Shown: one piece after another, positions 27,606-36,843 of the stretch
Layout: each line of letters begins with the position of its first letter
How positions within the stretch are numbered: the stretch's first letter is position 1
From: ZC4RG30 sp046047615
GTDB taxonomy: Bacteria > Pseudomonadota > Gammaproteobacteria > Steroidobacterales > Steroidobacteraceae
DNA: 64,000 nucleotides
Direction: 5' to 3'
Assembly (NCBI GenBank): GCA_046047615.1
Contig: JBJOHO010000021.1
Location: 1 to 64,000, forward strand
Position numbers and translations under genes: made by a program
The notes under the pieces: generated by a model
Database searches by the model: none
What the model was told of the DNA's origin: nothing
What the model saw: only the letters and a program-made list of their open reading frames with translations

Positions 27606-28622
27606 TCAGGTCGCGACGCTCACCACGACCTTGCCGAAGTGCTTGCCGGCAGCAAAATGGCGGCAGGCCTGGGGCAGTTCCTCGAACGCGAACACGCTGT
27701 CGACGACTGGCCGGATGCCGGCAACCTCGACGAAACGCGCAAGATCTTCGTGCATCTGGCGGCTGCCTACGTAAACGCCCTGCACCCGTGTGTTGCCGAT
27801 GATCAGCCCCATCGGGTTGATGGCGCCCCCGGGGCCGGTCACGGCGCCGATGATCACCACCGTGCCGCCCATCCGCACCGCGGCCAGCGAGTGGTTGACG
27901 GTCTGCGCGCCACCCACTTCCAGCACCAGGTCCGCGCCGGTACCGCCGGTGAGCCGCAGCACCTCATGCTCCCACTCCGGGTGGCTGCGGTAGTTGATCG
28001 TCTCGTCCGCACCGAGGCTGCGGGCACGCGCCAGCTTGTCGTCGGACGACGAGGTGATGATGACGCGCGCGCCGGCCGCCTTGGCCAGCTGCAAGGCCCA
28101 GATCGACACGCCACCGGTCCCCAGCAGCAGCACCGTGTCGCCCGGCTTCAGGCCGCCGGTGACAAACAGTGCGTTCCAGGCCGTGACGCCGGCGCAGCTC
28201 AAGGTCGATGCCTGCGCGAAATCCAGGTGCGCGGGCGAGCGCACCAGGGCCTGTTCGCCCAGCACCAGTTCCTGGGCGAGCACGCCGTCGCTGCCACCGC
28301 CGAGCGCGCTGGCCAGCTTGGCCGGCGCCACCCGTCCCTCGGACCAGTCCGGGAAGAAGCTCGTGGCCACGCGGTCGCCGACCTTGAAACGGGTCACCGC
28401 ACTGCCGGTCTCCACGACCTCGCCGGCGCCGTCCGAGCCGGGGACCAACGCGCCCTGGCTGGGTACCGGGTACCAGCCGTTCATCACCATGAGATCGCGG
28501 AAATTCAGCGAGGCCGCAAGGGTGCGCACGCGCACTTCATGCGCGGCCAGGGCCCGCCTGGGCTCATCGGCGAGCGTCAGTCCCTCGACCTGCGATCCGG
28601 CAACGACACGCCATGCTTTCAT
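27606..28622 (-). CDS. Zinc-independent MDR-family oxidoreductase (quinone reductase-like)
   Basis: NAD(P)H-dependent medium-chain dehydrogenase/reductase, 338 residues, substrate unknown. It has the GroES-like N-terminal domain (SLNFRDLMVMNGWYP, PGSDGAGEVVETG, GDRVATSFFPDW), then a Rossmann nucleotide domain with LLLGTGGVSIWALQLAKAAGA and ADETINY. The Cys/His ligands of the catalytic zinc are absent, placing it with quinone-oxidoreductase-like members. The ATG at 28622 has AGGTG six bases upstream. It stands alone on the minus strand, divergent from the exonuclease gene. Confidence 0.9.
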   Translation of the reverse strand: MKAWRVVAGSQVEGLTLADEPRRALAAHEVRVRTLAASLNFRDLMVMNGWYPVPSQGALVPGSDGAGEVVETGSAVTRFKVGDRVATSFFPDWSEGRVAPAKLASALGGGSDGVLAQELVLGEQALVRSPAHLDFAQASTLSCAGVTAWNALFVTGGLKPGDTVLLLGTGGVSIWALQLAKAAGARVIITSSSDDKLARARSLGADETINYRSHPEWEHEVLRLTGGTGADLVLEVGGAQTVNHSLAAVRMGGTVVIIGAVTGPGGAINPMGLIIGNTRVQGVYVGSRQMHEDLARFVEVAGIRPVVDSVFAFEELPQACRHFAAGKHFGKVVVSVAT

Positions 28623-28708
28623 CTTGCACCTGCTCACTGGGTTGAAGGTGGCAAGGACGATACTCCAAGGCGCCGGCTGTGGCCCGCCGCTTCGGGTATC
28701 TTCCCCGC

Positions 28709-29620
28709 GTGGTCCATCTCATCGACGCCTCGGTCTACGTGTTCCGCGCCTGGTACTCCCTGCCGCCGGACATGGCCGACGACGAGGGCAACGCCGTGCA
28801 TGCGCTCTATGGCTTTGCCCGCTTCCTCGGCGACCTGCTGGAGAAGGCGCGGCCCACCTATGTTGCCGTGGCGTTCGACGGCAGCCTGGCCAGCTCATGG
28901 CGCAACCGCCTGTACCCGGCCTACAAGGCCAACCGCGAGCCTGCGCCGGCAGAGCTGCTGCTGCAGTTCGAGCGCTGCCGCGAACTGTGCGGTTTGCTGG
29001 GCCTGTGGGCGCACCAGAGCAGCGAGTACGAGGCCGACGACATCATCGGCACGCTCGTGCACCGCATGCGCGGCGAAGGCCTGCGCAGCACCGTGGTGAC
29101 ACGCGACAAGGACCTCGCCCAGCTGCTGCGGCCGGGCGACGTGTACTGGGACTATGCCGGCGACATCCGCTACCACCATGGCGAGATCGCGGGGCGTTTC
29201 GGGGTCCCGCCCGAGCGCTACGCGGATTACCTGGCGCTGACCGGTGACGCGGTCGACAACATTCCCGGGGTGCCCGGTGTGGGGCCGAAGACGGCGGGCG
29301 TGTTGATGCAGCACTTCGATTCGCTGGACGCCCTGTATGCGGATCTGCCGCGGGTCGCGGCGCTGCCGCTGCGCGGCGCCGCGAAGCTGGGTGCGCGGTT
29401 GGCGGAACATCGCGAGGCAGCCTTCCTGGCGCGCGAACTCACCCGCATCCACTGCGCCATGCCGCTGCAGGTGGACCGCCACGCCCTGCGGGCGAGGCCG
29501 CCGGACTTGCCGGCGCTGGCGCGGTTTTACGATAAGCAGGGCTTCGGCAGCCTGCTTCGCAATCAGGCCGCGAGGCTGGCCGCGGGCGGCGCCGGAGCGA
29601 CCCTCCAGCCGCTACCATGA
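28709..29620 (+). CDS. 5'-3' exonuclease (PolA exonuclease-domain/Xni family)
   Basis: Stand-alone flap/5'-3' exonuclease, 303 residues. Metal-binding acidic positions are present: LIDASVYVF, AFDGSLASSWRN, EADDIIGTLVHR, VVTRDKDLAQLL and the helix-hairpin-helix GDAVDNIPGVPGVGPKTAG. Unlike E. coli Xni, it retains the N-terminal acidic residue, so it may be fully active. The start is a GTG; I chose 28709 (MVHLIDAS), directly at the fold, over GTG 28679. It precedes acs by 34 bases on the same strand, but no functional link is evident. Confidence 0.9.
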   Translation: MVHLIDASVYVFRAWYSLPPDMADDEGNAVHALYGFARFLGDLLEKARPTYVAVAFDGSLASSWRNRLYPAYKANREPAPAELLLQFERCRELCGLLGLWAHQSSEYEADDIIGTLVHRMRGEGLRSTVVTRDKDLAQLLRPGDVYWDYAGDIRYHHGEIAGRFGVPPERYADYLALTGDAVDNIPGVPGVGPKTAGVLMQHFDSLDALYADLPRVAALPLRGAAKLGARLAEHREAAFLARELTRIHCAMPLQVDRHALRARPPDLPALARFYDKQGFGSLLRNQAARLAAGGAGATLQPLP

Positions 29621-29654
29621 GGGCCCGCCAACCGACGCGCCCACGAGGGCCCCC

Positions 29655-31613
29655 ATGAGCCAGCAGATCGAATCGGTGCTGCACGAACACCGCTTGTTCC
29701 CGCCGTCGCCAGCGTTCGCCGCCCAGGCCCATCCCGATGCCGATGGGCTGGCGGCCCTGCATGCCGAGGCGGCCCACGATTCCCTCGCCTTCTGGGCCCG
29801 CATGGCGCGCACGCAGCTGCAGTGGCAGCAGCCCTTCAGCGAGGTGCTGGACGACTCGGAAGCGCCCAATTTCCGCTGGTTTGCCGATGGCCGGCTCAAT
29901 GTGTCGGTCAACTGCCTGGACGTCCACCTGGAAGCGCACGGTGACAAGACCGCCATCGTGTTCGAGGCGGAGGCGGGTGGTGTCCGGCGGCTGAGTTACC
30001 GCGAGCTGCACAGCGAGGTCTGCCGTCTTGGCAACGCGCTGCGTGCGCTGGGCATCTGTCCGGGCGACCGTGTGGTGATCTACATGCCGCTGGTCCCCGA
30101 GGCCGTGATCGCCATGCAGGCCTGCGCCCGCATCGGCGCGATCCACTCGGTGGTCTTCGGCGGCTTTTCCGCGCTGTCGCTGCGCGACCGAATCGAGGAC
30201 GCCGGCGCGCGCCTGGTGATCACCGCTGACGGTGGCCACCGTGGTGGCAACGTGGTCGAGCTCAAGGCGGCCTGTGACAAGGCGCTTGCCGAGGGCTGTG
30301 CCAGCGTCGGCCAGGTGCTGGTGCTGAAGCACCTGGATCATCCCGTAACGATGCAGCCGGGCCGCGACCTCTGGTGGCACGATGTGGTCACCGCCCAGCC
30401 CGCGCTTTGCGAGCCAGCGTGGGTCGAGGCCGAGCATCCGCTGTTCCTGCTGTACACCTCAGGTTCCACCGGCAAGCCCAAGGGCATCCAGCACTCCAGC
30501 GCCGGCTACCTGCTGGGCGCCAAGCTGTCGGTGCAATGGGTCTTCGACCTCAAGCCTGCCGACGTGTTCTGGTGCACGGCCGACGTCGGCTGGATCACCG
30601 GCCACAGCTATGTGGCCTATGGCCCCCTGGCCAATGCCGGCACCATCGTGCTTTACGAGGGCGGCCCGACCTATCCGGACGCCGGCCGCTTCTGGCGTCT
30701 CATCCAGCAGCACGGCGTCACCATCTTCTATACGGCCCCGACCGCCATCCGCGCGCTGATGAAGCTGGGCGACCACATCCCCGCACAGTACGACCTGTCG
30801 TCCCTGCGACTGCTGGGCAGTGTCGGCGAACCGATCAATCCTGAGGCCTGGATCTGGTACCAGACGGTCATCGGCGGCGGACGCTGCCCCATCGTCGACA
30901 CCTGGTGGCAGACCGAGACGGGCGCCATCATGATTTCCCCCGTGCCCGGTGCCACCGCCACCAAACCGGGTTCCTGCACCCGGCCCTTGCCGGGCATCTT
31001 TGCCGACATCGTCGACGAGGAAGGCCATCCGGTCGAAGGGGCCGAGGCCGGTGGCTACCTCGTCATCCGCAAGCCCTGGCCGTCGATGCTGCGCACGATC
31101 TGGGGCGACAACGACCGCTACATCGATACCTACTGGGCCAAGTTCAACCGCCGCTACTACGTCGCCGGCGACAGTGCGCACCGCGACGCCGATGGCTATT
31201 ACTGGATCATGGGCCGCATCGACGACGTGCTGAACGTCTCCGGCCACCGTCTGGGAACCATGGAGGTCGAGTCGGCGCTGGTGGCGCATCCGCGGATCGC
31301 GGAGGCTGCCGTCGTCGGCAAGCCCCACCCGGTGAAGGGCGAGGCGGTGTTCGCTTTCGTGGTCTGCCGCGGCGAACGGCCCAGCGGCGAGACCCGGGCC
31401 CTGGTCGAGGAATTGCGCCGCTGGGTGGGTGAGCAGATCGGCGCCATCGCGAAGCCGGACGAGATCCGCTTTGCGGACAACCTGCCGAAGACGCGTTCCG
31501 GAAAGATCATGCGGCGGCTGCTGCGCACCATCGCCCGGGACGAACCGGTCACCCAGGACATCTCCACCCTGGAGAACCCGGCGATCGTCGAGCAGCTGCG
31601 CGGCAAGGCCTGA
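29655..31613 (+). CDS. acs: Acetyl-CoA synthetase
   Basis: AMP-forming acetate activation. The 652-residue protein has FGGFSALSLRDRI, the P-loop-like YTSGSTGKPKGIQHSSAGYL, DTWWQTETGAIMISPVPG, the hinge region near DVLNVSGHRLGTMEVESAL and the C-terminal PKTRSGKIMRRLLR, whose Lys is the conserved site of regulatory acetylation in the family. Length matches E. coli Acs exactly (652). No acetyltransferase or deacetylase gene lies beside it. Confidence 0.97.
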   Translation: MSQQIESVLHEHRLFPPSPAFAAQAHPDADGLAALHAEAAHDSLAFWARMARTQLQWQQPFSEVLDDSEAPNFRWFADGRLNVSVNCLDVHLEAHGDKTAIVFEAEAGGVRRLSYRELHSEVCRLGNALRALGICPGDRVVIYMPLVPEAVIAMQACARIGAIHSVVFGGFSALSLRDRIEDAGARLVITADGGHRGGNVVELKAACDKALAEGCASVGQVLVLKHLDHPVTMQPGRDLWWHDVVTAQPALCEPAWVEAEHPLFLLYTSGSTGKPKGIQHSSAGYLLGAKLSVQWVFDLKPADVFWCTADVGWITGHSYVAYGPLANAGTIVLYEGGPTYPDAGRFWRLIQQHGVTIFYTAPTAIRALMKLGDHIPAQYDLSSLRLLGSVGEPINPEAWIWYQTVIGGGRCPIVDTWWQTETGAIMISPVPGATATKPGSCTRPLPGIFADIVDEEGHPVEGAEAGGYLVIRKPWPSMLRTIWGDNDRYIDTYWAKFNRRYYVAGDSAHRDADGYYWIMGRIDDVLNVSGHRLGTMEVESALVAHPRIAEAAVVGKPHPVKGEAVFAFVVCRGERPSGETRALVEELRRWVGEQIGAIAKPDEIRFADNLPKTRSGKIMRRLLRTIARDEPVTQDISTLENPAIVEQLRGKA

Positions 31614-31647
31614 GACCCGCCGCGCCCGTGCCGCCGCGCCGGTCTCA
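31611..31647. terminator. Inverted repeat bridging the acs and b561-YceI stop codons
   Basis: Seven-base arms TGAGACC (31611-31617) and GGTCTCA (31641-31647) enclose a GC-rich 23-base loop. The left arm begins with the acs stop codon and the right arm contains the stop of the convergent fusion gene, so the repeat covers the whole 31-base gap. It could act as a bidirectional terminator, though no T-run follows on either side. Confidence 0.4.
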
Positions 31648-32991
31648 ACGGCGCGGCACCAGCCGCAACGCGAAGCGTACTGTCACCTCGTCGCCGATCC
31701 ACTCCGTCGATTTCCACTCCCCCTCGCCCACATTGAACGCAAGGCGTTGCAGCGTGGCGCTGCCCTCCAGCCGGGCGCTGCCGTCCGCCGCGGTGCTGAA
31801 GCGGAAGCTGAGCGGGACCGGCCGGGTGATGCCCTTCAGGGTCAACTCACCTTCGGCCCGGTAACCGTCGGCGGTTGCGGCGAAACGCCGCGCCAGGTAG
31901 CGGGCCTCCGGGAGGCGCCCACTGGCGAACAGCGCATCCGACGCCAGCGTCTGGTCGCGGTCCTTGTCCTGTGTGTCCGCGGTGCCCGTCTGGATGCGCA
32001 CGTCGAACTGTCCGGCCGGCGCCTTGCCAGGGGCAAACAGCAGGTCGGCGGTGAACTGCCGGAAGCGGCCGGTGGTCGGTGCGCCCGCCTGCACGAACTC
32101 GAACCCGAGGCTGCTGTTCGTGGCGTCCAGCTGCCAGGCGGGTGCGGGCGGCGCGGCCGGGACAACCACAGCCGGGGCAGCCACGGCGGCGGCTCTGGCT
32201 GGGGCCGCTGCGGCCGCAGGGGCGCTGGGCGCTGCGACCGGCGTCCCCGCGGACGGGGACTCGACGACCGTGACACCCATGAAGGCGGGCACTTCGCGCG
32301 GCGCCATCGGGCTTGAGGGCGCCGCGACCGCTGCCGGCGTCTGGGCCGCGGGGGCAGGCAGCAGCGCCTGCGTGGCGACCGATCCGCCGGCGGCCATCAC
32401 CACCAGCATCAGGCCGCGCTCCACCGGCTTGCCCGCGAAGGGCAGCATCCGCGACAGCACGTCGTCACGGCGGATGAAGTGGTGGAACAGCGCGGCCAAG
32501 GCATGGACGATCGCCAGCCACTGCATCGCCAGCGCCGAATACCCGTGGGCCGCCTCCAGCCAGTCATACAGCGATTGGTTCGGCGGGACGAGATCCGGCA
32601 GCGGGCCCAGCAGGTTGAACCAGCTCACCGGGTAGTTCTTCGCCGATGACATCATCCAGCCCGTCAGCGGCACCACCACCAGCAGCAGGTAGAGGCCATG
32701 GTGGGTCAGGTGGGCGAGGGGCTTTTCCCACGGGCGCAGGTCTGCCGGCAGGACCGGCGACCGGCCCCGGTTCACGCGCCGCCAGGCCAGGCGCAGCAGC
32801 GCCAGCGCCAGGATGGTGATGCCGACGGACTTGTGCTGCGCGAGCGTGGCCAGCTTGGCCAGGCCATCCGGGAGACCGGCAGCGACCTCGGCCAGCACGA
32901 ACTGGGTGATGACGGCCCAGACAACCAGCCAGTGCAGCACCTGCGCCAGGGCGCCCCAGCGCTTCTGCGTGTTGCGCAGCACGAGGGCCAT
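31645..32991 (-). CDS. Cytochrome b561 fused to a YceI-like domain
   Basis: 448-residue fusion. Residues about 1-175 form a four-helix cytochrome b561 domain with likely haem histidines in VLHWLVVW, LAQHKSVG, THHGLYLLL and IVHALAALFHHF. A further hydrophobic segment (VERGLMLVVMAAGGSVATQALL, about 205-226) leads into a 60-residue Ala/Pro linker. Residues about 285-448 form a YceI-like beta-barrel of the polyisoprenoid-binding type (FRQFTADLLFAPGKAPAGQF, LTLKGITRPVPLSFRF). E. coli encodes these as neighbours yceJ and yceI; here they are one protein, suggesting an isoprenoid-quinone-linked redox role (inference). The ATG overlaps the S46 peptidase stop as TGATG. Confidence 0.88.
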   Translation of the reverse strand: MALVLRNTQKRWGALAQVLHWLVVWAVITQFVLAEVAAGLPDGLAKLATLAQHKSVGITILALALLRLAWRRVNRGRSPVLPADLRPWEKPLAHLTHHGLYLLLVVVPLTGWMMSSAKNYPVSWFNLLGPLPDLVPPNQSLYDWLEAAHGYSALAMQWLAIVHALAALFHHFIRRDDVLSRMLPFAGKPVERGLMLVVMAAGGSVATQALLPAPAAQTPAAVAAPSSPMAPREVPAFMGVTVVESPSAGTPVAAPSAPAAAAAPARAAAVAAPAVVVPAAPPAPAWQLDATNSSLGFEFVQAGAPTTGRFRQFTADLLFAPGKAPAGQFDVRIQTGTADTQDKDRDQTLASDALFASGRLPEARYLARRFAATADGYRAEGELTLKGITRPVPLSFRFSTAADGSARLEGSATLQRLAFNVGEGEWKSTEWIGDEVTVRFALRLVPRR

Positions 32992-35057
32992 CAGCGCAGG
33001 CCCAGTTCCGCGGCCAGCGCCGTGGCGCCGTACACCTGCGTGAGCGCGGTGCGCATGATCGCCGGGTGCACCGAGATCGAGCGGTTCTTCGCCGTGTCGA
33101 ACCAGTAGCTGCCCGAGATCGAGTGGATGTTGCCGTCGAACAGCAGGCCCACGACGTCACCCTTGGCGTTCACCATGGCGCTGCCGGAGTTGCCACCGAC
33201 AATGTCGTTGTTGCTGGAGAGGTTGAACGGCGTGTCCATGTCGAGCTGGTCCTTCACTTTCAGCCAGCTGTCAGGGATGCGGAACGGGTCCGCCCCCGTG
33301 GCGCGCTCGAAAGCCCGCGACAGCCGCGTGAACGGTGCCACCGGCTGGCCGTTTTCGTTCCAGCCCTGCACGGTGCCGAAGTTCAGCCGCAGCGTGAAAG
33401 TCGCATCCGGATACACCGTGGTGCCATAGGCCTTGAAACGTGCCGCGGCAATGCGCTCGGAGGCCGAGTCGACCACCGATTCGACCTCGTCCTCGTACTG
33501 CTTGCGCAGGCTTCGTGCTTCGGCGTCGACCAGGCGCGCGATGCGCAGCATCGGATCACGCGAGGCGTCGATGGCCGCCTTGCCGCCCTCCCACAACGCC
33601 TTGCGCACGGCCGGGTCGCCCAGCTGCGAACCTTTCACCAGTTCGGCAGCGAGCTGTTCGGGCGAGGCATCGCGGAACAGGTTGGCCACCAGCGGATGGT
33701 CCGGTCCGAGGAACTCGCGCATGCGCATGAACCCGAAGGACAGCGTCAGCACTTCGCGCTCGCTGTACACCGGCACCGCTGCCAGCAGGCGCTGTTCCAT
33801 GGGCTTGAGGGCCGACTCTGTGAATTCGCGCAGCCGCTGCTCGTTCGGCTTGCCGCGCTCCTCCGCCGCGCGCAGCAGTGTGCGGGCATAACGGAACAGC
33901 GCGCTGTTGAAGCCGGCGCCGGCCTCGATGAAGGTGTAGGGCTGCTCCAGTGCGTGCTCGCGCTCCAGGGCCCGCTCGATCTGCACCCAGGGGTCCTGCG
34001 GTCCCGACAGCCCCGCCTTGGCCCGCAGGTCGGCCTCGTCGCGGCGCTTCTGTTGCATCAGGGCATCGTCGAGCAAGGCGTCCATCTGCTTGCGGCGCAC
34101 CTTGATGCTGTTCTCCAGGCCGTTCAGCGGATCAGCCACGATGCGCGCCTGCTCCGCGCCCGCCTGTGCGAACTGGATGTAGCGGCCACGCAGTTCGGCC
34201 GAACGCAGCAGCCAGAAGGGCAGCGAAGCCCGCAGCGACTCCAGCTGGGCCACGGTCAGCTGGCGGTCGGTGGAACCCGGATGGCCGGGCACGAAGACGG
34301 GCTCGCCGGCGGCCGGCCCCTTCCAGTCGATGCGCCGGAAGGTCTCGATGGCGGCCGGCTTGCCATCCTCGTAGGCCCGCAGCAGCCCCATGTCGAGGCA
34401 CCAGCGCGGGAACTGGAAGTTGTCCGGGTCGCCGCCGAAGGCCGCGATCGCATACTCCGGTGCAAAGGCCAGCCGCACGTCGCTGTAGCGCCGGTACTGG
34501 TACAGGAAATACTGGCCGCCCTCGTAGAGCCGCACCGACTCGCAGCGCAGCGGCGTCTTGCCGCCCGCGGCCTTCTCGCAGGCCTGTTCCAGTTGGGTGA
34601 GTGTCCGCCGCCGGGCTTCGCCGGCGGCCTTGTCATCCAGGCCCCGCACCGCGGCCGTCACCTTGGCCGTGATGTCCTCCATCGCCACCAGCACATCGGC
34701 CACCTGGGTGCCGCAGCGGATCTCGTCCTCGCGGCGCTGTGCGACGACACCGTCCTTCAGGTAGTCGCGGTCCTTCCCGGAGTTCTCGGCCAGGCACTGC
34801 GCCACGCAATGGTGGTTGGTGAGGATGAGGCCGTCAGCCGACACGAAGGAGGCGGTGCAGTTGGACAGACGCACCGTGCCGAGGCGCACCTTGTCCAGCC
34901 AGCCTGGCGTGACTTCGATGCCATGGCGCTGCTTGACCAGGGCCGCCGGGAAATTGTCGAAGGTCCACATGCCTTCGTCGGCAACGGCGGGCAGCGCCAC
35001 CGCGACGGCGGCGGCCAACCCGGCCAGGAACGGGGTCGGGGAAAACGGCTTGCGCAT
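32991..35057 (-). CDS. S46-family dipeptidyl-peptidase (DPP7/DPP11-like)
   Basis: Secreted serine peptidase removing N-terminal dipeptides, 688 residues. It has a signal peptide (basic start, AAAVAVALPAVA then DEGMW), the catalytic His in LILTNHHCVAQ (about H83), and the serine in DIVGGNSGSAMVNAKGDVVGL with the strongly conserved LLFDGNIHSISGSYWFD after it. Such enzymes are typical of Bacteroidetes and Xanthomonadales that feed on peptides. The specificity residue separating DPP7 from DPP11 cannot be assigned without alignment. Its stop overlaps the b561-YceI start by one base, implying translational coupling. Confidence 0.92.
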   Translation of the reverse strand: MRKPFSPTPFLAGLAAAVAVALPAVADEGMWTFDNFPAALVKQRHGIEVTPGWLDKVRLGTVRLSNCTASFVSADGLILTNHHCVAQCLAENSGKDRDYLKDGVVAQRREDEIRCGTQVADVLVAMEDITAKVTAAVRGLDDKAAGEARRRTLTQLEQACEKAAGGKTPLRCESVRLYEGGQYFLYQYRRYSDVRLAFAPEYAIAAFGGDPDNFQFPRWCLDMGLLRAYEDGKPAAIETFRRIDWKGPAAGEPVFVPGHPGSTDRQLTVAQLESLRASLPFWLLRSAELRGRYIQFAQAGAEQARIVADPLNGLENSIKVRRKQMDALLDDALMQQKRRDEADLRAKAGLSGPQDPWVQIERALEREHALEQPYTFIEAGAGFNSALFRYARTLLRAAEERGKPNEQRLREFTESALKPMEQRLLAAVPVYSEREVLTLSFGFMRMREFLGPDHPLVANLFRDASPEQLAAELVKGSQLGDPAVRKALWEGGKAAIDASRDPMLRIARLVDAEARSLRKQYEDEVESVVDSASERIAAARFKAYGTTVYPDATFTLRLNFGTVQGWNENGQPVAPFTRLSRAFERATGADPFRIPDSWLKVKDQLDMDTPFNLSSNNDIVGGNSGSAMVNAKGDVVGLLFDGNIHSISGSYWFDTAKNRSISVHPAIMRTALTQVYGATALAAELGLR

Positions 35058-35109
35058 GGACGACGGTCCTCAACGGTGGGAGGGCCGCCATCAACTCATT
35101 TCCGCGCGA

Positions 35110-36135
35110 TCAGGGCAAGGGGCCGGCGTGTGCGGCGACCAGGCCCGCCAGCATCTCCACCTGCGCTGGAGAAGCGTTGAGGGCGGGAATGTAACGAAGC
35201 GTTTCGCCGCCGTGGTGACGGAAGGTCTCAGCCGCCTCCACGCCCATCTCGTCGATGGTCTCGAGGCAGTCCACGGCAAAACCCGGGCAGGCCACGTCGA
35301 GCCGGCGGACGCCCTGCTGCGCGAGTCGGGCCACCACGTCGTCGGTGTAGGGGCCGACCCATTTCGCCGTGCCCACCCGCGACTGGAAGCTGATGCTCCA
35401 TTCAGTGGCCGCAAGGCCCAACCGCGCAGCGACGGCGCCTGCCGTGGCATGGCACTTGCGTTCGTAGGGGTCGCCATCCGCGACGTACTGCGCCGGGATG
35501 CCATGGAAGGAGAAGAGCAGGTGCCCGCCGCTGCCGTGGGCCGCGCGCCAGTCGCGCAGCGATGCAGCGACCGCATCAAGGTAGGCCGGCTCGGCGTGGT
35601 AGTCGAGCACGTAGCGCAGCTCCGGCACGAAGCGCCAGTCGCGCAGTGCCTTGCCCACCTGGTCGTAGGCGGCGGCATTGGTGGTGGCCGAGTACTGCGG
35701 AAACAGCGGTAGCACCAGCACCCGCTGCGCCCCCCGCTCGCGCAGGGCCCGCAGTCCCGCCGCGACGTCGGGCGTGGAATAGAGCATGCCCAGTTCCACC
35801 GCCACCGGCGTCTGCCGGCCGGCCGACAGCGTCTGCTCCAGCCGCTCGCGCAGTTCGCGCGAGATCAGAAGCAGGGGTGAACCCCGCTCGGTCCAGACGC
35901 GACGGTACTTCGGCACCACGCGGATCGGGCGCAGCGGCAGAATGATGAAGTAGAGGATCCAGCACCAGATGGCGCGCGACACTTCAATGGTGCGGCGGTC
36001 GCGCAGCAGACGGCGCAGGAAGCTGCGTATGCCGCCAGCAGTCAGGCTGTCCGGCGTGCCGGAGTTCACCAGCAGCACGCCGACCGGATAGGGCCCACTG
36101 TCGCGGTACGCAGGGGACGGAGAGTAGCGGGGCAT
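35110..36135 (-). CDS. hemH: Ferrochelatase
   Basis: Inserts Fe2+ into protoporphyrin IX, the last step of haem synthesis. The 341-residue protein shows GVLLVNSGTPDSLTAGGIRSFL, FPQYSATTNAAAY, the catalytic His in LLFSFHGIPAQY, the Gln-rich SISFQSRVGTAKWVGPYT and CPGFAVDCLETIDE with the catalytic Glu. The ATG at 36135 was chosen; upstream in-frame codons overlap the hydrolase gene. It is the last gene of thiolase-tspO-dienelactone hydrolase-hemH, all minus strand with gaps of 0, 1 and 23 bases. Confidence 0.96.
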   Translation of the reverse strand: MPRYSPSPAYRDSGPYPVGVLLVNSGTPDSLTAGGIRSFLRRLLRDRRTIEVSRAIWCWILYFIILPLRPIRVVPKYRRVWTERGSPLLLISRELRERLEQTLSAGRQTPVAVELGMLYSTPDVAAGLRALRERGAQRVLVLPLFPQYSATTNAAAYDQVGKALRDWRFVPELRYVLDYHAEPAYLDAVAASLRDWRAAHGSGGHLLFSFHGIPAQYVADGDPYERKCHATAGAVAARLGLAATEWSISFQSRVGTAKWVGPYTDDVVARLAQQGVRRLDVACPGFAVDCLETIDEMGVEAAETFRHHGGETLRYIPALNASPAQVEMLAGLVAAHAGPLP

Positions 36136-36158
36136 GGGCGTGTATCCGTTGCGGTGGA

Positions 36159-36842
36159 TCAGTGTGCCGGCGCGTCCGCGGCCAGGTGCCGGGCCAGGAA
36201 CTCCAGCGTGCGCTGACGCGCGATGCTGGCCGCCACCGGGTCGTGGCTGGCGCGCTGGTCGCAATTGAAGCCATGGTCCGCGTCATAGACGTGGAACTCG
36301 CCCTGCGGATGGGCGCTGCGGATCGCCTCGATGGCCTCGGGCGGAATGGAACGGTCGCGGCTGCCGAAATGGTAGAGCACGGGGCAACGCGGCCTGTGCT
36401 GCAGGCTCTGGGCGATGCGCGTGCCGTAGTAGGCCACGGCGGCCGCCACCGGCAACTGGCAGGCCGCGAGGTAGGCCTGCGTGCCGCCCCAGCAGTACCC
36501 CACGGCGGCCACCTTGCCGGCATGACGGACCACGTTGAGGGCGGCAGAGACATCCAGCCCAACCTTTTCCTGCGGCAGTTGCATCATGTAGCCGCGCCCT
36601 TCCTCGACCGAAGCGGCGCTGTAGTCGAGCTCGATGTCACGGCGGATGCGGTCGAACAGGCAGGGTGCGATGGCCAGATAACCCTCGGCCGCAAACCCCT
36701 CGGCAACGGCGCGGACGTGCGCGTTGACGCCAAAAATCTCCTGCAGCACGACGACTGCGCCGCGGGCACTGCCGGCCGGCGCCGCGAGCCAGGCGTTGAA
36801 CTGGTGGCCGTCGCGGGCCATCAAGCGGGTGTAGTCGGCCAT
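36159..36842 (-). CDS. Dienelactone hydrolase family protein
   Basis: Alpha/beta-hydrolase of the dienelactone hydrolase type, 227 residues, with the Cys nucleophile in GYCWGGTQAYLA, the Glu of VVLQEIFGVNAHVR, the Asp in YHFGSRDRSIPP and the His in YDADHGFNCDQR. No aromatic-degradation genes are nearby, so carboxymethylenebutenolidase activity is not assured. It is separated by one base from tspO and sits in the thiolase-to-hemH cluster. Confidence 0.92.
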   Translation of the reverse strand: MADYTRLMARDGHQFNAWLAAPAGSARGAVVVLQEIFGVNAHVRAVAEGFAAEGYLAIAPCLFDRIRRDIELDYSAASVEEGRGYMMQLPQEKVGLDVSAALNVVRHAGKVAAVGYCWGGTQAYLAACQLPVAAAVAYYGTRIAQSLQHRPRCPVLYHFGSRDRSIPPEAIEAIRSAHPQGEFHVYDADHGFNCDQRASHDPVAASIARQRTLEFLARHLAADAPAH

Positions 36843-36843
36843 G

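Noticed and set aside
33066..35180. 704-codon plus-strand frame opposite the S46 peptidase
   Set aside because: The opposite strand carries the signal peptide, TNHHC and GGNSGS motifs; this frame has none.
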